Source: Janibacter sp. DB-40 | Lineage (GTDB): Bacteria > Actinomycetota > Actinomycetes > Actinomycetales > Dermatophilaceae | Length of the DNA stretch: 64,000 nucleotides | Direction: 5' to 3' | NCBI RefSeq assembly: GCF_029510815.1 | Contig: NZ_CP120360.1 | Coordinates: 496,001-560,000, forward strand | Notes under the pieces: model-generated | Databases searched by the model: none | Told to the model about the DNA's origin: nothing | The model's input: the letters and a program-made list of their open reading frames with translations, nothing else | Part shown: one piece after another, positions 36,689 to 45,544 of the stretch | How positions within the stretch are numbered: the first letter of the stretch is position 1 | Layout: each line of letters begins with the position of its first letter | Position numbers and translations under genes: made by a program

Positions 36689-37684
36689 TCAGCGAGCGTG
36701 CTCCACAACGATCCGGCCCGTGCTCGAGCCGCCGGCGATCCGGGTCAGCGCGGCCGGGGTATCGGCGAAGTCGAAGCGCTCCGTCACGAGCGGCTCCACC
36801 AACCCCGCGTCGGCCAGACGCACCAGCTCGGCGTGGCACTCCTGCACCAGCTGCGGCTCGTGCTGCTCGTACAGGCTCCAGTGCAGCCCGAGGATCGTGT
36901 AGTTCTTCACCATGGCGTGGTTGAGCCGCGGCTCGGGGACCTGCCCGCTGGCGAAGCCGACGACGATGATCCGCCCCTCGAAGGCGATGCACTTCGTGCT
37001 CGCGGTGTAGGCGGAGCCGCCGACCGGGTCGTAGACGACGTCGGCGCCGTGCCCGTCGGTGATCTCCTTGACCCGGGTGATGATGTCCTCCGCCTTGCGG
37101 TCGATGACGACGTCACACCCCATCCGCGCGGCGATGTCGACCTTGTCGCGACCGCCGACGACGCCGATGACCCGCGCTCCCGCCGCCTTGCCCAGCTGGA
37201 CGGCAGCCGACCCCACGCCACCGGAGGCGGCGTGGACCAGGAGGGTCTCCCCTTCGCGCAGTGCCGCCCGTCGGTGCAGGCCGAACCACCCGGTCTGGTA
37301 GCTGATCATCAGCGCGGCGCTCGCCGCGTCGTCGAGCCCGGTGGGGGCGGGGTAGGTACGGGCCGCGTCCATGAGGCACTCCGTCGCGAACCCGCCGTGG
37401 GGGACCGCCGTCCCGCCGAGCACCCGGTCGCCGACCGCCACCCCGGTCACCCCCTCGCCGACCTCGAGCACGTCGCCGCACACCTCGAGACCGGGGACGA
37501 AGGGAGGCTCCGGCCTCACCTGGTACTCCCCGGCGCACATGAGGGTGTCGGCGAAGTTCACCGCGCTCGCCCGCACCCGCACCCGCACCTGCCCGGGGCC
37601 GGGCGCCGGGGTGGGCGCCTCGACGAGGGTGAGGACCTCGGCCGGGGTGCCGAGCTGCTGGGCCTGCCACGCGCGGATGCTCAT
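36689..37684 (-). CDS. NADPH:quinone oxidoreductase-type MDR enzyme
   Basis: A zinc-free medium-chain reductase of 331 residues. It has the MDR catalytic N-domain (VRVRASAVNFADTLMCAGEY, FVPGLEVCGDVLEVGEGVTG) and a Rossmann domain with VHAASGGVGSAAVQLGKAAG. The zinc-binding Cys cluster of alcohol dehydrogenases is absent. It probably reduces quinones or activated alkenes with NADPH. Monocistronic and divergent from ogt1. Substrate unknown. Two further enzymes of this superfamily lie at 55578-57624. Confidence 0.85.
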   Translation of the reverse strand: MSIRAWQAQQLGTPAEVLTLVEAPTPAPGPGQVRVRVRASAVNFADTLMCAGEYQVRPEPPFVPGLEVCGDVLEVGEGVTGVAVGDRVLGGTAVPHGGFATECLMDAARTYPAPTGLDDAASAALMISYQTGWFGLHRRAALREGETLLVHAASGGVGSAAVQLGKAAGARVIGVVGGRDKVDIAARMGCDVVIDRKAEDIITRVKEITDGHGADVVYDPVGGSAYTASTKCIAFEGRIIVVGFASGQVPEPRLNHAMVKNYTILGLHWSLYEQHEPQLVQECHAELVRLADAGLVEPLVTERFDFADTPAALTRIAGGSSTGRIVVEHAR

Positions 37685-37762
37685 GCCGGGAGGGTACTGA
37701 CCTCACGCATCCGGGTGGCCGTGCGTTCACATGGTGTGACGACATCCACCATGATCGGACCC

Positions 37763-38281
37763 ATGACCACTCGGCACGCGCTGCTCCCGACGGGTGTCGG
37801 TGAGCTGACGGCCGTGCTCGACGAGGCCGAGGGGCGCGGGACGGCGCTCGTGGGCCTGTACTTCCCCGGGCACTGGACGCTGCCGGACCCCGAGAGCTTC
37901 GGTCCCCGCACGGACGCCGACGAGCCGGTCCTCGTCGCGCTCGCGGCCCAGCTGGGGGAGTACCTCGACGGGCGCCGGCGCGAGTTCGACCTGCCCCTGG
38001 ACCTGCGGGGTGGCGAGCACCACCGCCGCGTGTGGGAACGGCTGAGCCGCATCCCCTACGGCGCGACGCTCACGTACGGGGAGCTCGCGGCCGAGAGCGG
38101 GGGCGCCGCCCAGGCGGTCGGTCGGGCCGTCGGGGCCAACCCGGTCTCGATCGTCGTCCCGTGCCACCGCGTCGTCGGTGCGGACGGGTCGCTCACCGGG
38201 TACGCGGGTGGGCTCGAGCGCAAGCGTCACCTGCTCGCGCTCGAGGAGCCGGCCGCGAGCGAGCGCGATGCCCTCTTCTGA
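37763..38281 (+). CDS. ogt: Methylated-DNA--protein-cysteine methyltransferase (first of pair)
   Basis: A suicide repair protein that takes alkyl groups from O6-alkylguanine. It has 172 residues from ATG 37763 (ATG 37751 is an in-frame alternative). The active site is VVPCHRVVGADGSLTGYAGG with Cys 134, preceded by the helix-turn-helix IPYGATLTYGELAAESGG and arginine-finger region AVGRAVGANP. It overlaps the next gene, an ECF sigma factor, by 14 bases; a second methyltransferase follows. The grouping suggests one operon answering alkylation damage. Confidence 0.92.
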   Translation: MTTRHALLPTGVGELTAVLDEAEGRGTALVGLYFPGHWTLPDPESFGPRTDADEPVLVALAAQLGEYLDGRRREFDLPLDLRGGEHHRRVWERLSRIPYGATLTYGELAAESGGAAQAVGRAVGANPVSIVVPCHRVVGADGSLTGYAGGLERKRHLLALEEPAASERDALF

Positions 38282-38780
38282 TCACGGTGCGCGGGGCCGG
38301 CCCCACGACGGGGCGAGGCTGCCCCCCTTCGAGCTCGTCGTCCGGGAGCACGGGCCGCGGGTGCTCGCCATCTGCCGTTCGCGGCTGGACGCGGCGGACG
38401 TCGACGACGCCTGGAGCGAGACCTTCCTGGCGGCGTTGTCCGCGTGGCCGGACCTGCCGCCGGATCTCGACGTCGCCGCGTGGCTGGCGACGGTCGCGCG
38501 CCGCAAGTGCACCGACGTCCACCGGGCCCGCGCCCGCCGCCGGACCGATCCCGTGGCCGAGCTGCCGGAGGTCGTCACCGAGGACGAGCCGGACGAGGGC
38601 GAAGGGGTGTGGCGGCACGTCGCCGAGCTGCCCACCAAGCAACGCCAGGTCATCACCTACCGCTACCTCGGCGGGTTGTCGCACGCCCGGGTCGCGCGGC
38701 TCGTCGGCGGCACCGAGGCGGCGACGCGTCGCGCCGCCAGTGACGGACTGAAGGCACTGCGGGAGAAGGAGATCCGATGA
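38268..38780 (+). CDS. ECF-type RNA polymerase sigma factor
   Basis: A sigma-70 family factor of 170 residues from ATG 38268 inside the end of ogt. Region 2 is LVVREHGPRVLAICRSRLDA through DDAWSETFLAALSAWPDLPP, and region 4 is LPTKQRQVITYRYLGGLSHA with RVARLVGGTEAATRRAASDG. A short acidic linker lies between (about 105-125). No membrane anti-sigma gene is adjacent. It is overlapped on both sides by O6-alkylguanine methyltransferase genes (ATGA into the second). It probably directs transcription of a DNA-repair set. Confidence 0.85.
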   Translation: MPSSDHGARGRPHDGARLPPFELVVREHGPRVLAICRSRLDAADVDDAWSETFLAALSAWPDLPPDLDVAAWLATVARRKCTDVHRARARRRTDPVAELPEVVTEDEPDEGEGVWRHVAELPTKQRQVITYRYLGGLSHARVARLVGGTEAATRRAASDGLKALREKEIR

Positions 38781-39358
38781 ACGACAACGAGCTGCTGCAT
38801 CGTCTGCACCACCGCTTCACGGCCGATGCCGCTGCGGCGGGGCTGCTCGACATCGCCTACCGCGTCATCGACTCCCCGCTCGGCCCGCTGCTCCTCGCGG
38901 CGACGGAGGCGGGTGTCGTCCGGGTGGCGTTCGCCCTGGAGGACCACAATGCCGTCCTCGCCGACCTGGCCGATCGGGTCAGCCCGCGCGTGCTGGAGGC
39001 CCCGGCCCGGCTCGACACCGTCACCCGCGCGCTCACCGACTACCTCGACGGCCGCAGCCGGCAGGTCGACGTGCCCGTCGACCTGCGCCTGCTCCGCGGC
39101 TACCGGCGCGAGGTCGTCGGGGCCCTGCCGACCATCGGCTACGGCCGCACCGCGACGTACGCCCAGGTGGCCGCGGCCACCGGCCGCCCCGGTGCCGTGC
39201 GTGCCGTCGGCAGCGCCTGCGCCAACAACCCGGTCCCGCTGGTCCTGCCGTGCCACCGGGTGGTCCGCAGCGACGGGAGCGACGGGGGGTACCGCGGCGG
39301 TCCCGAGGCGAAGCGGCAGCTGTTGGCGCTGGAGGCCACTCCCTTCGCAACTGCTTAG
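38777..39358 (+). CDS. ogt2: Methylated-DNA--protein-cysteine methyltransferase (second of pair)
   Basis: A second alkyltransferase, 193 residues. The active site is VLPCHRVVRSDGSDGGYRGG (Cys 159), with HTH IGYGRTATYAQVAAATGRPG. The first ~25 residues (NDNELLHRLHHRFTADAAAA) are a charged helical extension not found in the first copy. It could contact the co-translated sigma factor, as anti-sigma helices do; this is inference. The last six codons and the TAG stop are supplied by a copy of the 25-nt intergenic repeat, so the native C-terminus may have been replaced. Confidence 0.9.
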   Translation: MNDNELLHRLHHRFTADAAAAGLLDIAYRVIDSPLGPLLLAATEAGVVRVAFALEDHNAVLADLADRVSPRVLEAPARLDTVTRALTDYLDGRSRQVDVPVDLRLLRGYRREVVGALPTIGYGRTATYAQVAAATGRPGAVRAVGSACANNPVPLVLPCHRVVRSDGSDGGYRGGPEAKRQLLALEATPFATA

Positions 39359-39494
39359 GCTCCTGCGAGGTCCGGCCCGCCCCCCTACGCAACTGCTTAG
39401 GCTCCTGCGAGTTTCGGCCCGCTGTCTTCGCAACTGCTTGGGCTCCTGCGAGGTCCGGAGGCGACTACCTTCGCAACTGCTTGGGCTCCTGCGA
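39344..39494 (-). repeat. Array of four 25-nt imperfect palindromes (array 3), overlapping ogt2 end
   Basis: Copies at 39344-39368, 39386-39410, 39427-39451 and 39470-39494 read on the plus strand CGCAACTGCTTAGGCTCC then TGCGA, the same orientation as array 2. Copy 2 starts TACGC, and copies 3 and 4 have TTGGG for TTAGG. The period is 41-43 bases. The first copy provides the TAG stop (39356-39358) of ogt2. This is the only array followed by a tandem gene rather than a convergent one. Confidence 0.95.
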
Positions 39495-39558
39495 TGTCCG
39501 GGACCTCTTGCCGTGGCTGCGGCTATGGACGATGATCCGATCATGGACCCGACAGTGG

Positions 39559-39582
39559 CGTCGGTCGATGTCTCGACCGACG
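39559..39582. terminator. Hairpin between repeat array 3 and xdhC-like gene
   Basis: CGTCGGTCGA (39559-39568), loop TGTC, TCGACCGACG (39573-39582): a perfect 10-base stem followed by GTTTC. It probably separates the ogt operon from the molybdenum hydroxylase operon. The rest of 39495-39640 shows no gene. Confidence 0.6.
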
Positions 39583-39640
39583 GTTTCACCGCACCCGGGT
39601 CCCGTTGTGACCGGACGCCGTCCCACGGGGGTGGTCGGGC

Positions 39641-40819
39641 GTGCGTGACGTGCTCGGGGAGCTGATCCGGTGGTGGCGTGCCGGTGAGGACGTCGCGATG
39701 GGCACGGTCGTCGCGACCTGGCGCTCCTCGCCGCGGGGGCCGGGTGCCTCGATGCTCATCGGTCCCGACGGCGAGGCCGTCGGCTCCGTGTCCGGCGGGT
39801 GCGTGGAGGGCGCGGTCTACGAGGTCGGCGAGCAGGTGCTCGGGGACGGGCGACCGCAGCTGCACCGGTACGGGGTCAGCGACGACGACGCGATGGCCGT
39901 GGGTCTGACCTGCGGCGGCATCCTCGACGTCTACGTCGAGAAGGTCTCCCCGACGACCTTCCCCGAGCTCGAGGGCGTCGCCGCGGACATCGACGCCGGA
40001 CGACCCGTCGCCGTCGCGACGGTGGTCGAGCACACCGACCCCGCGTGGGTGGGACGTCGCATGGTCGTCCACCACGAGGACCACGACGGTGCCATCGGCA
40101 GCGACCGCGCCGACGCAGCCGTCCTCGACGACGTCCGCGGGTTGCTCGCCGGCGGCCACAGCGAGACCCTCACCTACGGTCCCGACGGGGAGCGAAGGGG
40201 GGAGGGCATGCGGGTCTTCGCCGCCGTGTACGCGCCCGCGCCACGGATGCTCGTCTTCGGCGCGATCGACTTCGCCACCGCCTGTGCGCGGGTCGGGTCC
40301 TTCCTCGGCTACGAGGTGACCGTCTGCGACGCGCGTCCCGTCTTCGCGACGAGGTCCCGATTCCCCGAGGCCGACGAGGTCGTCGTCGACTGGCCGCACC
40401 GGTACCTCACCGCCCAGCTGGAGGCGGGGCGCATCGACTCCCGCACCGTCATCTGCCTGCTCACCCACGACCCGAAGTTCGACGTGCCGCTGCTCGAGGT
40501 GGCCCTGCGCGCCCCGCAGGTCGCCTACGTCGGCGCGATGGGATCTCGTCGCACGCACGACGACCGGATGGCCCGCCTGCGGGAGTGCGGCCTGACCGAG
40601 GAGGAGCTGGGTCGGCTGTCCAGCCCGATCGGGCTGGACCTGGGTGCCCGCACCCCCGAGGAGACTGCGGTGAGCATCGCCGCCGAGATCATCGCCCACC
40701 GCTGGGGAGGGCAGGGCCGGCGCCTGACCGACACCCGCGGGCCGATCCACCACACGAACCGCGACGGGGCGTCGGAGGAGACGGCGCCCGAGCTGCTGGA
40801 CCACCAGATCATGACCTGA
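39641..40819 (+). CDS. XdhC/CoxI family molybdenum hydroxylase maturation factor
   Basis: XdhC-type proteins bind and sulfurate the molybdenum cofactor before it enters hydroxylases. This one has 392 residues from GTG 39641. The N-terminal XdhC/CoxI domain shows [20 protein letters not shown] and [13 protein letters not shown] (with the conserved Cys). The C-terminal Rossmann domain starts [20 protein letters not shown] and continues with [15 protein letters not shown]. It precedes coxS by 25 bases and probably serves the CoxSLM-like enzyme, perhaps also the IorAB-like one. Confidence 0.9.
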   Translation: MRDVLGELIRWWRAGEDVAMGTVVATWRSSPRGPGASMLIGPDGEAVGSVSGGCVEGAVYEVGEQVLGDGRPQLHRYGVSDDDAMAVGLTCGGILDVYVEKVSPTTFPELEGVAADIDAGRPVAVATVVEHTDPAWVGRRMVVHHEDHDGAIGSDRADAAVLDDVRGLLAGGHSETLTYGPDGERRGEGMRVFAAVYAPAPRMLVFGAIDFATACARVGSFLGYEVTVCDARPVFATRSRFPEADEVVVDWPHRYLTAQLEAGRIDSRTVICLLTHDPKFDVPLLEVALRAPQVAYVGAMGSRRTHDDRMARLRECGLTEEELGRLSSPIGLDLGARTPEETAVSIAAEIIAHRWGGQGRRLTDTRGPIHHTNRDGASEETAPELLDHQIMT

Positions 40820-40844
40820 CGACACACCAACGAAGGAGTCAACG

Positions 40845-41312
40845 ATGACCCGGATCAGTGTCCACGTCGACGGTGTCGAGTACACCGACGACGTCGAACC
40901 ACGCACCCTGCTGGTGCACTACCTGCGCGAACGGCTCGGCAAGACCGGGACCGTGGTGGGGTGCGACACGAGCAGCTGCGGCGCCTGCACCGTGCACCTC
41001 GACGGGTCGAGCGTGAAGTCCTGCACGGTGCTCGCCGTCCAGGCCGACGGCACGTCGGTCGACACCGTGGAGGGTCTGGCGAAGGACGGTGAGCTGCACC
41101 CGATGCAGCAGGCCTTCACCGACTGCCACTCGCTGCAGTGCGGCTACTGCACGCCGGGGATGATCATGGCCTCCCTCGACCTGCTCAAGGACAACCCGGA
41201 CCCCACCGAGGAGGAGATCCGCACCGGGCTCGAGGGCAACCTCTGCCGCTGCACCGGGTACCAGAACATCGTGCGCGCCGTGCAGCAGGTGGCGGGGGGT
41301 GACCGGTCATGA
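40845..41312 (+). CDS. coxS: (2Fe-2S) small subunit, form II CO dehydrogenase/xanthine-dehydrogenase type
   Basis: An electron-transfer subunit of 155 residues. Plant-type cluster: [17 protein letters not shown] with a distal Cys in KSCTVLAVQ. Second cluster: [12 protein letters not shown] and [21 protein letters not shown] precedes the ATG. The TGA overlaps the coxL ATG. It partners the following large and FAD subunits. The exact substrate cannot be told from this subunit. Confidence 0.93.
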   Translation: MTRISVHVDGVEYTDDVEPRTLLVHYLRERLGKTGTVVGCDTSSCGACTVHLDGSSVKSCTVLAVQADGTSVDTVEGLAKDGELHPMQQAFTDCHSLQCGYCTPGMIMASLDLLKDNPDPTEEEIRTGLEGNLCRCTGYQNIVRAVQQVAGGDRS

Positions 41313-43714
41313 CCGCCGTCGACGACCAGCCCACGAGCACCACCTCGGAGATCGGCGCCTCGCGCACGCGCAAGGAGGACCGCCACCTCGTCACGGGGCG
41401 GACCACTTGGGTGGACAACATGATCCTGCCGGGCATGGTCCACCTGGCCATCCTGCGCAGCCCGATGGCCCACGCGAAGATCACCTCGATCGACGTCGGT
41501 GACGCCCGCACGGCCCCCGGGGTCCTCGGCGCGTGGTCGGGCAAGGACTTCGCCGACGTCCAGGGCGACCTGCCCTGCGCCTGGCCGGTCACGCCCGACA
41601 TGGTCAACCCCGGCGCGCCGTCTCTGGCCGTCGACCAGGTCAACTTCGCCGGTGACGCCGTCGCCGTCGTCGCCGCCCGGACGCCCGGCGAGGCGGTCGA
41701 CGCGCTCGAGGAGATCGACGTCGACTACGAGCCGCTGCCCCCGGTCCTCGACCTCGAGGCCGCACTCGCCGACGGGGCAGACCTCGTCCACGAGTCCGCG
41801 GGCACCAACAAGTCCTACACGTGGGAGCTCGACTCCGCGGCCGCCGGCTCCGGCGGCTCCGTCGAGGACGCGGCCCGGGACGCCGAGGTGACGGTCAAGC
41901 GACGCTTCGTCCAGCAGCGCCTCAGCCCCGGCTTCATGGAACCGCGCTCGGTCGTGGTCCAGCCGGCCGACGACGCGATCACCGTCTGGTCGAGCACGCA
42001 GATCCCGCACATCCTGCGCACGATGCTCGGTCTGACCCTGGGCATCCCGGAGCACAAGGTCCGGGTCGTCGCGCCCGACGTCGGGGGTGGCTTCGGCGGC
42101 AAGATCACGATCACCCCGGAGGAGGTCATCACCACGCTGGTGGCCCGCGCGCTCGGTCGACCGGCGAAGTACACCGAGTCCCGGTCGGAGTCGATGGCGG
42201 CTGCCCACCACGGTCGCGGCCAGATCCAGGACCTCACCATCACCGCCACCCGCGACGGGAAGGTGACCGGGCTGGACGTCCACCTCATCGCCGACATGGG
42301 CGCCTACCTCCGGCTGCTCACCCCGGGCGTGCCGGTGCTCGGGGCCTTCATGTTCCCCGGCATCTACAAGTTCCCCGCCTACCGCTTCCGGTGCGACGGG
42401 GTCTTCACGACGAAGGTCCCCACCGACGCCTACCGCGGCGCGGGACGGCCGGAGGCCACCTTCGGCGTCGAGCGGATCATGGACGAGCTCGCGGCCGAGC
42501 TGGAGATGGACCCGCTCGAGTTGCGGCGCAAGAACTGGATCACCCACGAGGAGTTCCCCTTCACCACCGTCGCCGGCCTCACCTATGACTCCGGCAACTA
42601 CGAGGCGGCGACCGAGAAGGCGCTCGAGCTCGCCGGCTGGGAGGAGCTGAAGGCCGAGCAGGCCCGGCGCCGCGAGAGCAACGACCCGGTCCAACTCGGC
42701 CTGGGCATCTCGACCTTCACCGAGATGTGCGGTCTGGCGCCCTCCCGCGTCCTCGGCTCCCTCGACTACGGCGCCGGCGGCTGGGAGAGCGCATCCGTAC
42801 GAGTGCTGCCGACCGGCAAGGTCGAGGTCGTCACCGGGATCAGCCCGCACGGGCAGGGACACGTCACCGGGTTCAGCCAGATCGTCGCCGACCGCCTGGG
42901 GGTGCCCTTCGATGACATCGAGATCATCCACGGCGACACCGAGAGCTCGCCGAAGGGACTGGACACCTACGGGTCCCGTTCGTTGACGGTCGGTGGTGTC
43001 GCCGTCGTCCAGGCGGTCGACAAGGTGATCGAGAAGGCCCGCCGGATCGCCGCGCACATGATGGAGGCCAACGAGGACGACCTGGAGTACGCGGACGGGA
43101 AGTTCACCGTCGCGGGTGCCCCGGGCTCGTCGGTCCCCTTCGGTGACATCGCCTTCGCGGTCTTCACCGGGCACGATCTGCCCGATGGCATGGAGCCCAC
43201 CCTCAACTCGGAGGCCACCTACGACCCGGGGAACTTCTCCTTCCCCCACGGCACGCACCTGTGCGCGGTCGAGGTGGACACCGAGACGGGGCACGTCGCA
43301 CTGCGCACCTACGCCTGTGTCGATGACATCGGGACCGCGATCAACCCGATGCTCATCGACGGCCAGGTGCACGGCGGACTCGCACAGGGGATCGCCCAGG
43401 CGCTCTTCGAGGAGGCGATCTACGACGACGACGGCAACCTCGTCACCGGCACCTTCGTCGACTACACGTTGCCCTCGGCGGCGGACCTGCCCTCCTTCCG
43501 GACCGGCCGGACGGTGACCCCGTCCACCGACAACCCCTTGGGGGTCAAGGGGGTCGGCGAGGCCGGGACCATCGCCTCGACACCGGCGGTGGTCAACGCC
43601 GTCGTCGACGCGTTGCGGCCGTGGGGCATCACCGACATCACGATGCCGTGCACGCCCGAGCGGGTGTGGCGCGCGATCCAGGACCACGCCGGTTCGGAAG
43701 GAGCAGTCCGATGA
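41309..43714 (+). CDS. coxL: Molybdopterin large subunit, form II CoxL-like
   Basis: A catalytic subunit of 801 residues. The active-site loop reads [13 protein letters not shown], the AYRGAGR motif of form II enzymes; form I CO dehydrogenases have AYXCSFR with the Cu-binding Cys. So CO oxidation is not assured, and aldehydes, purines or other heterocycles are possible. Other Mo-site motifs are [19 protein letters not shown] and [20 protein letters not shown] (catalytic Glu). No signal peptide, so it is cytoplasmic. Operon order XdhC-S-L-M-G. Confidence 0.9.
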   Translation: MTAVDDQPTSTTSEIGASRTRKEDRHLVTGRTTWVDNMILPGMVHLAILRSPMAHAKITSIDVGDARTAPGVLGAWSGKDFADVQGDLPCAWPVTPDMVNPGAPSLAVDQVNFAGDAVAVVAARTPGEAVDALEEIDVDYEPLPPVLDLEAALADGADLVHESAGTNKSYTWELDSAAAGSGGSVEDAARDAEVTVKRRFVQQRLSPGFMEPRSVVVQPADDAITVWSSTQIPHILRTMLGLTLGIPEHKVRVVAPDVGGGFGGKITITPEEVITTLVARALGRPAKYTESRSESMAAAHHGRGQIQDLTITATRDGKVTGLDVHLIADMGAYLRLLTPGVPVLGAFMFPGIYKFPAYRFRCDGVFTTKVPTDAYRGAGRPEATFGVERIMDELAAELEMDPLELRRKNWITHEEFPFTTVAGLTYDSGNYEAATEKALELAGWEELKAEQARRRESNDPVQLGLGISTFTEMCGLAPSRVLGSLDYGAGGWESASVRVLPTGKVEVVTGISPHGQGHVTGFSQIVADRLGVPFDDIEIIHGDTESSPKGLDTYGSRSLTVGGVAVVQAVDKVIEKARRIAAHMMEANEDDLEYADGKFTVAGAPGSSVPFGDIAFAVFTGHDLPDGMEPTLNSEATYDPGNFSFPHGTHLCAVEVDTETGHVALRTYACVDDIGTAINPMLIDGQVHGGLAQGIAQALFEEAIYDDDGNLVTGTFVDYTLPSAADLPSFRTGRTVTPSTDNPLGVKGVGEAGTIASTPAVVNAVVDALRPWGITDITMPCTPERVWRAIQDHAGSEGAVR

Positions 43715-44565
43715 TCCCGTCCCAGTTCGACTACGTGGCACCGCAGACGGTCGAGGAGGCGCTCGCGGCGCTCGCCGAGCACGGTGACGAGGCCAAGGTC
43801 CTGGCCGGTGGCCAGAGCCTGCTGCCGATCCTGCGGCTGCGGATGAACACCCCCGAGACGGTCATCGACCTGGGGCGCATCCCCGGGTTGCGCGACATCG
43901 CCGACGACGGCGACAGCATCGTCGTCGGCGCGATGGCCACCCACGACGAGGTGCGCAAGAACCCGCTCGTCAGCGAGCACGCCAAGTTGCTGTCGGTGAC
44001 GCTCGCCGAGGTGGCCGATCCGCAGATCCGGCACCGCGGCACGCTCGGCGGGGCCCTGGTGCACGCCGACCCCGCGGGGGACATCGGCACGGTGGCTCTG
44101 GCCCTCGACGCCCAGATGGTCGTCGTCGGTCCGAACGGTTCGCGCACCGTCGCGGCGCAGGACTTCTTCGTCGGTCTCTTCACCAGTGCCGTGGGCGAGG
44201 ACGAGCTGCTCACGCAGATCCGCATCCCCAAGCACACCGGGTGGGGAGCCCACTACGAGAAGTTCGTCCGTCTCGAGCACCAGTGGTCGATCGTCGGGGT
44301 CGCCGCGACGGTCAGGGTCGAGGGCGGCACCATCGCCGATGCCCGGGTGGCGCTGACCAACATGGGGGCCACCCCCCTTCGCGCGCGGTCGGTGGAGCAG
44401 GCCCTCATCGGGCAGGCCCCCACCGCTGACGCCGTCCGCGAGGCGGCGACGAGGGCCGCCGACGGCACCGAGCCCCCCTCCGACCTCAACGGAGCAGCCG
44501 ACTACCGACGGCACCTGGCCGGCGTCCTGACGCGCCGCGCCGTGCTCGCCGCAGCAGGAGTGTGA
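43711..44565 (+). CDS. coxM: FAD-binding medium subunit, CoxM-like
   Basis: The flavoprotein subunit of the same hydroxylase, 284 residues from ATG 43711, which overlaps the coxL stop. FAD motifs are AGGQSLLPILRLRMNTPETV near residue 32 and the TLGGALVHADPAGDIGT stretch near 113-129. The C-terminal CO_deh_flav_C domain runs from about residue 175. GAAGG/GGAG just upstream serves as ribosome site. It is followed three bases later by coxG. Confidence 0.93.
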   Translation: MIPSQFDYVAPQTVEEALAALAEHGDEAKVLAGGQSLLPILRLRMNTPETVIDLGRIPGLRDIADDGDSIVVGAMATHDEVRKNPLVSEHAKLLSVTLAEVADPQIRHRGTLGGALVHADPAGDIGTVALALDAQMVVVGPNGSRTVAAQDFFVGLFTSAVGEDELLTQIRIPKHTGWGAHYEKFVRLEHQWSIVGVAATVRVEGGTIADARVALTNMGATPLRARSVEQALIGQAPTADAVREAATRAADGTEPPSDLNGAADYRRHLAGVLTRRAVLAAAGV

Positions 44566-44568
44566 GTC

Positions 44569-45459
44569 ATGGATCTGGAACACCAGTTCAGCGTCACCGC
44601 GCCCATCGACACCGCATGGGCCACGATGATGGACATCGAGGGGGTCGCCGAGTGCTTCCCCGGGGCCACGCTGACCGCAGCGGACGGTGACTCCTTCGAG
44701 GGCACGGTCAAGGTCAAGCTCGGGCCGATCGCCATGGTCTACAAGGGCAGCGGGGCCTTCGTCGAGCGTGACGACGGCGCCCACCGGGCCGTCATCGAGG
44801 CCAAGGGCCGGGACAAGCGCGGCAACGGCACGGCCGGGGCCACGGTGACGATGAGCATGGTCGAGTCCGGCTCGGAGACCTCGGTCACCGTCGTCACCGA
44901 CCTCAACGTCACCGGCAAGCCCGCGCAGTTCGGACGGGGTGTCATGCAGGACGTCTCCGACAAGCTGCTGGGCCAGTTCGTCGACTGCCTGGCCACCAAG
45001 GTCGGCGCTCCGGCGTCCCCCGGCTCGGCGGACTCGCCGGAGGAGTCCGCCCCGGCGGGTGGCGACGCCGCGGCGCCGGCCGCCCCGGCTGCCCCAGGCG
45101 GCGCCGAGCCGGCGGGGGAGGCGCCCGGAAGCGATGCCGGGCCGCCGCCCGCCGCTGCGGCGATGCCGGCCTCCGCGGTGGCGGGCGCCGCTGCCGCGTC
45201 GGGTCGGCCACCCGCGGCAGCCTCGCCACCTGCGGCGGCCGGCCCGCCTCCGGTGGGCGTGACCGATGCCCCGCCCAGCCGGAGCGGCTCCGAGGGCACC
45301 GACGCGGTCGGCGCGGGGCGCGGCGGTGCCACCGACGCCCTCGACCTCGGCGCGGCGGTGGGGCCGGTCCTCCTGCGCACCTACGCGCCGTACGCGCTCG
45401 CGGGGGTCGCGGGACTCGTCCTCGGCTGGCTGCTCGGCCGTCGATCGGGTCAGGGCTGA
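44569..45459 (+). CDS. coxG: CoxG-type SRPBCC protein with C-terminal membrane anchor
   Basis: The protein is 296 residues in three parts. Residues 1-145 are a CoxG/SRPBCC lipid-binding fold (FSVTAPIDTAWATMMDIEGV, ECFPGATLTAADGD, VTDLNVTGKPAQFGRGVMQD). About 110 residues of Ala/Pro/Gly-rich linker follow, then one transmembrane helix near the end (APYALAGVAGLVLGWLLG). CoxG proteins recruit CO dehydrogenase to the membrane and related mycobacterial proteins shuttle menaquinone. The long tether would let the domain travel between the soluble hydroxylase and the membrane. Last gene of the operon. Confidence 0.88.
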   Translation: MDLEHQFSVTAPIDTAWATMMDIEGVAECFPGATLTAADGDSFEGTVKVKLGPIAMVYKGSGAFVERDDGAHRAVIEAKGRDKRGNGTAGATVTMSMVESGSETSVTVVTDLNVTGKPAQFGRGVMQDVSDKLLGQFVDCLATKVGAPASPGSADSPEESAPAGGDAAAPAAPAAPGGAEPAGEAPGSDAGPPPAAAAMPASAVAGAAAASGRPPAAASPPAAAGPPPVGVTDAPPSRSGSEGTDAVGAGRGGATDALDLGAAVGPVLLRTYAPYALAGVAGLVLGWLLGRRSGQG

Positions 45460-45483
45460 CGCGGCAGCGCCGTCGGGACCCGT

Positions 45484-45525
45484 CGCATCGGGGCCGTCCT
45501 CCGGGTGGAGGATGGCCCCGATGCG
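45484..45525. terminator. Long hairpin between coxG and MFS gene
   Basis: CGCATCGGGGCCGTCCTCC (45484-45502) pairs with GGAGGATGGCCCCGATGCG (45507-45525) around a GGGT loop: 19 pairs with one G-T. It lies 24 bases after coxG and only 7 bases before the AGGAGG ribosome site of the MFS gene. It could therefore be a terminator of the cox operon or a leader structure acting on the MFS gene. No T-run follows. Confidence 0.65.
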
Positions 45526-45544
45526 TCGACACAGGAGGACGTCC

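Noticed and set aside
41309..43714. True (form I) carbon monoxide dehydrogenase
   Set aside because: The active loop is AYRGAGR, not AYXCSFR, so the copper-binding cysteine is missing.
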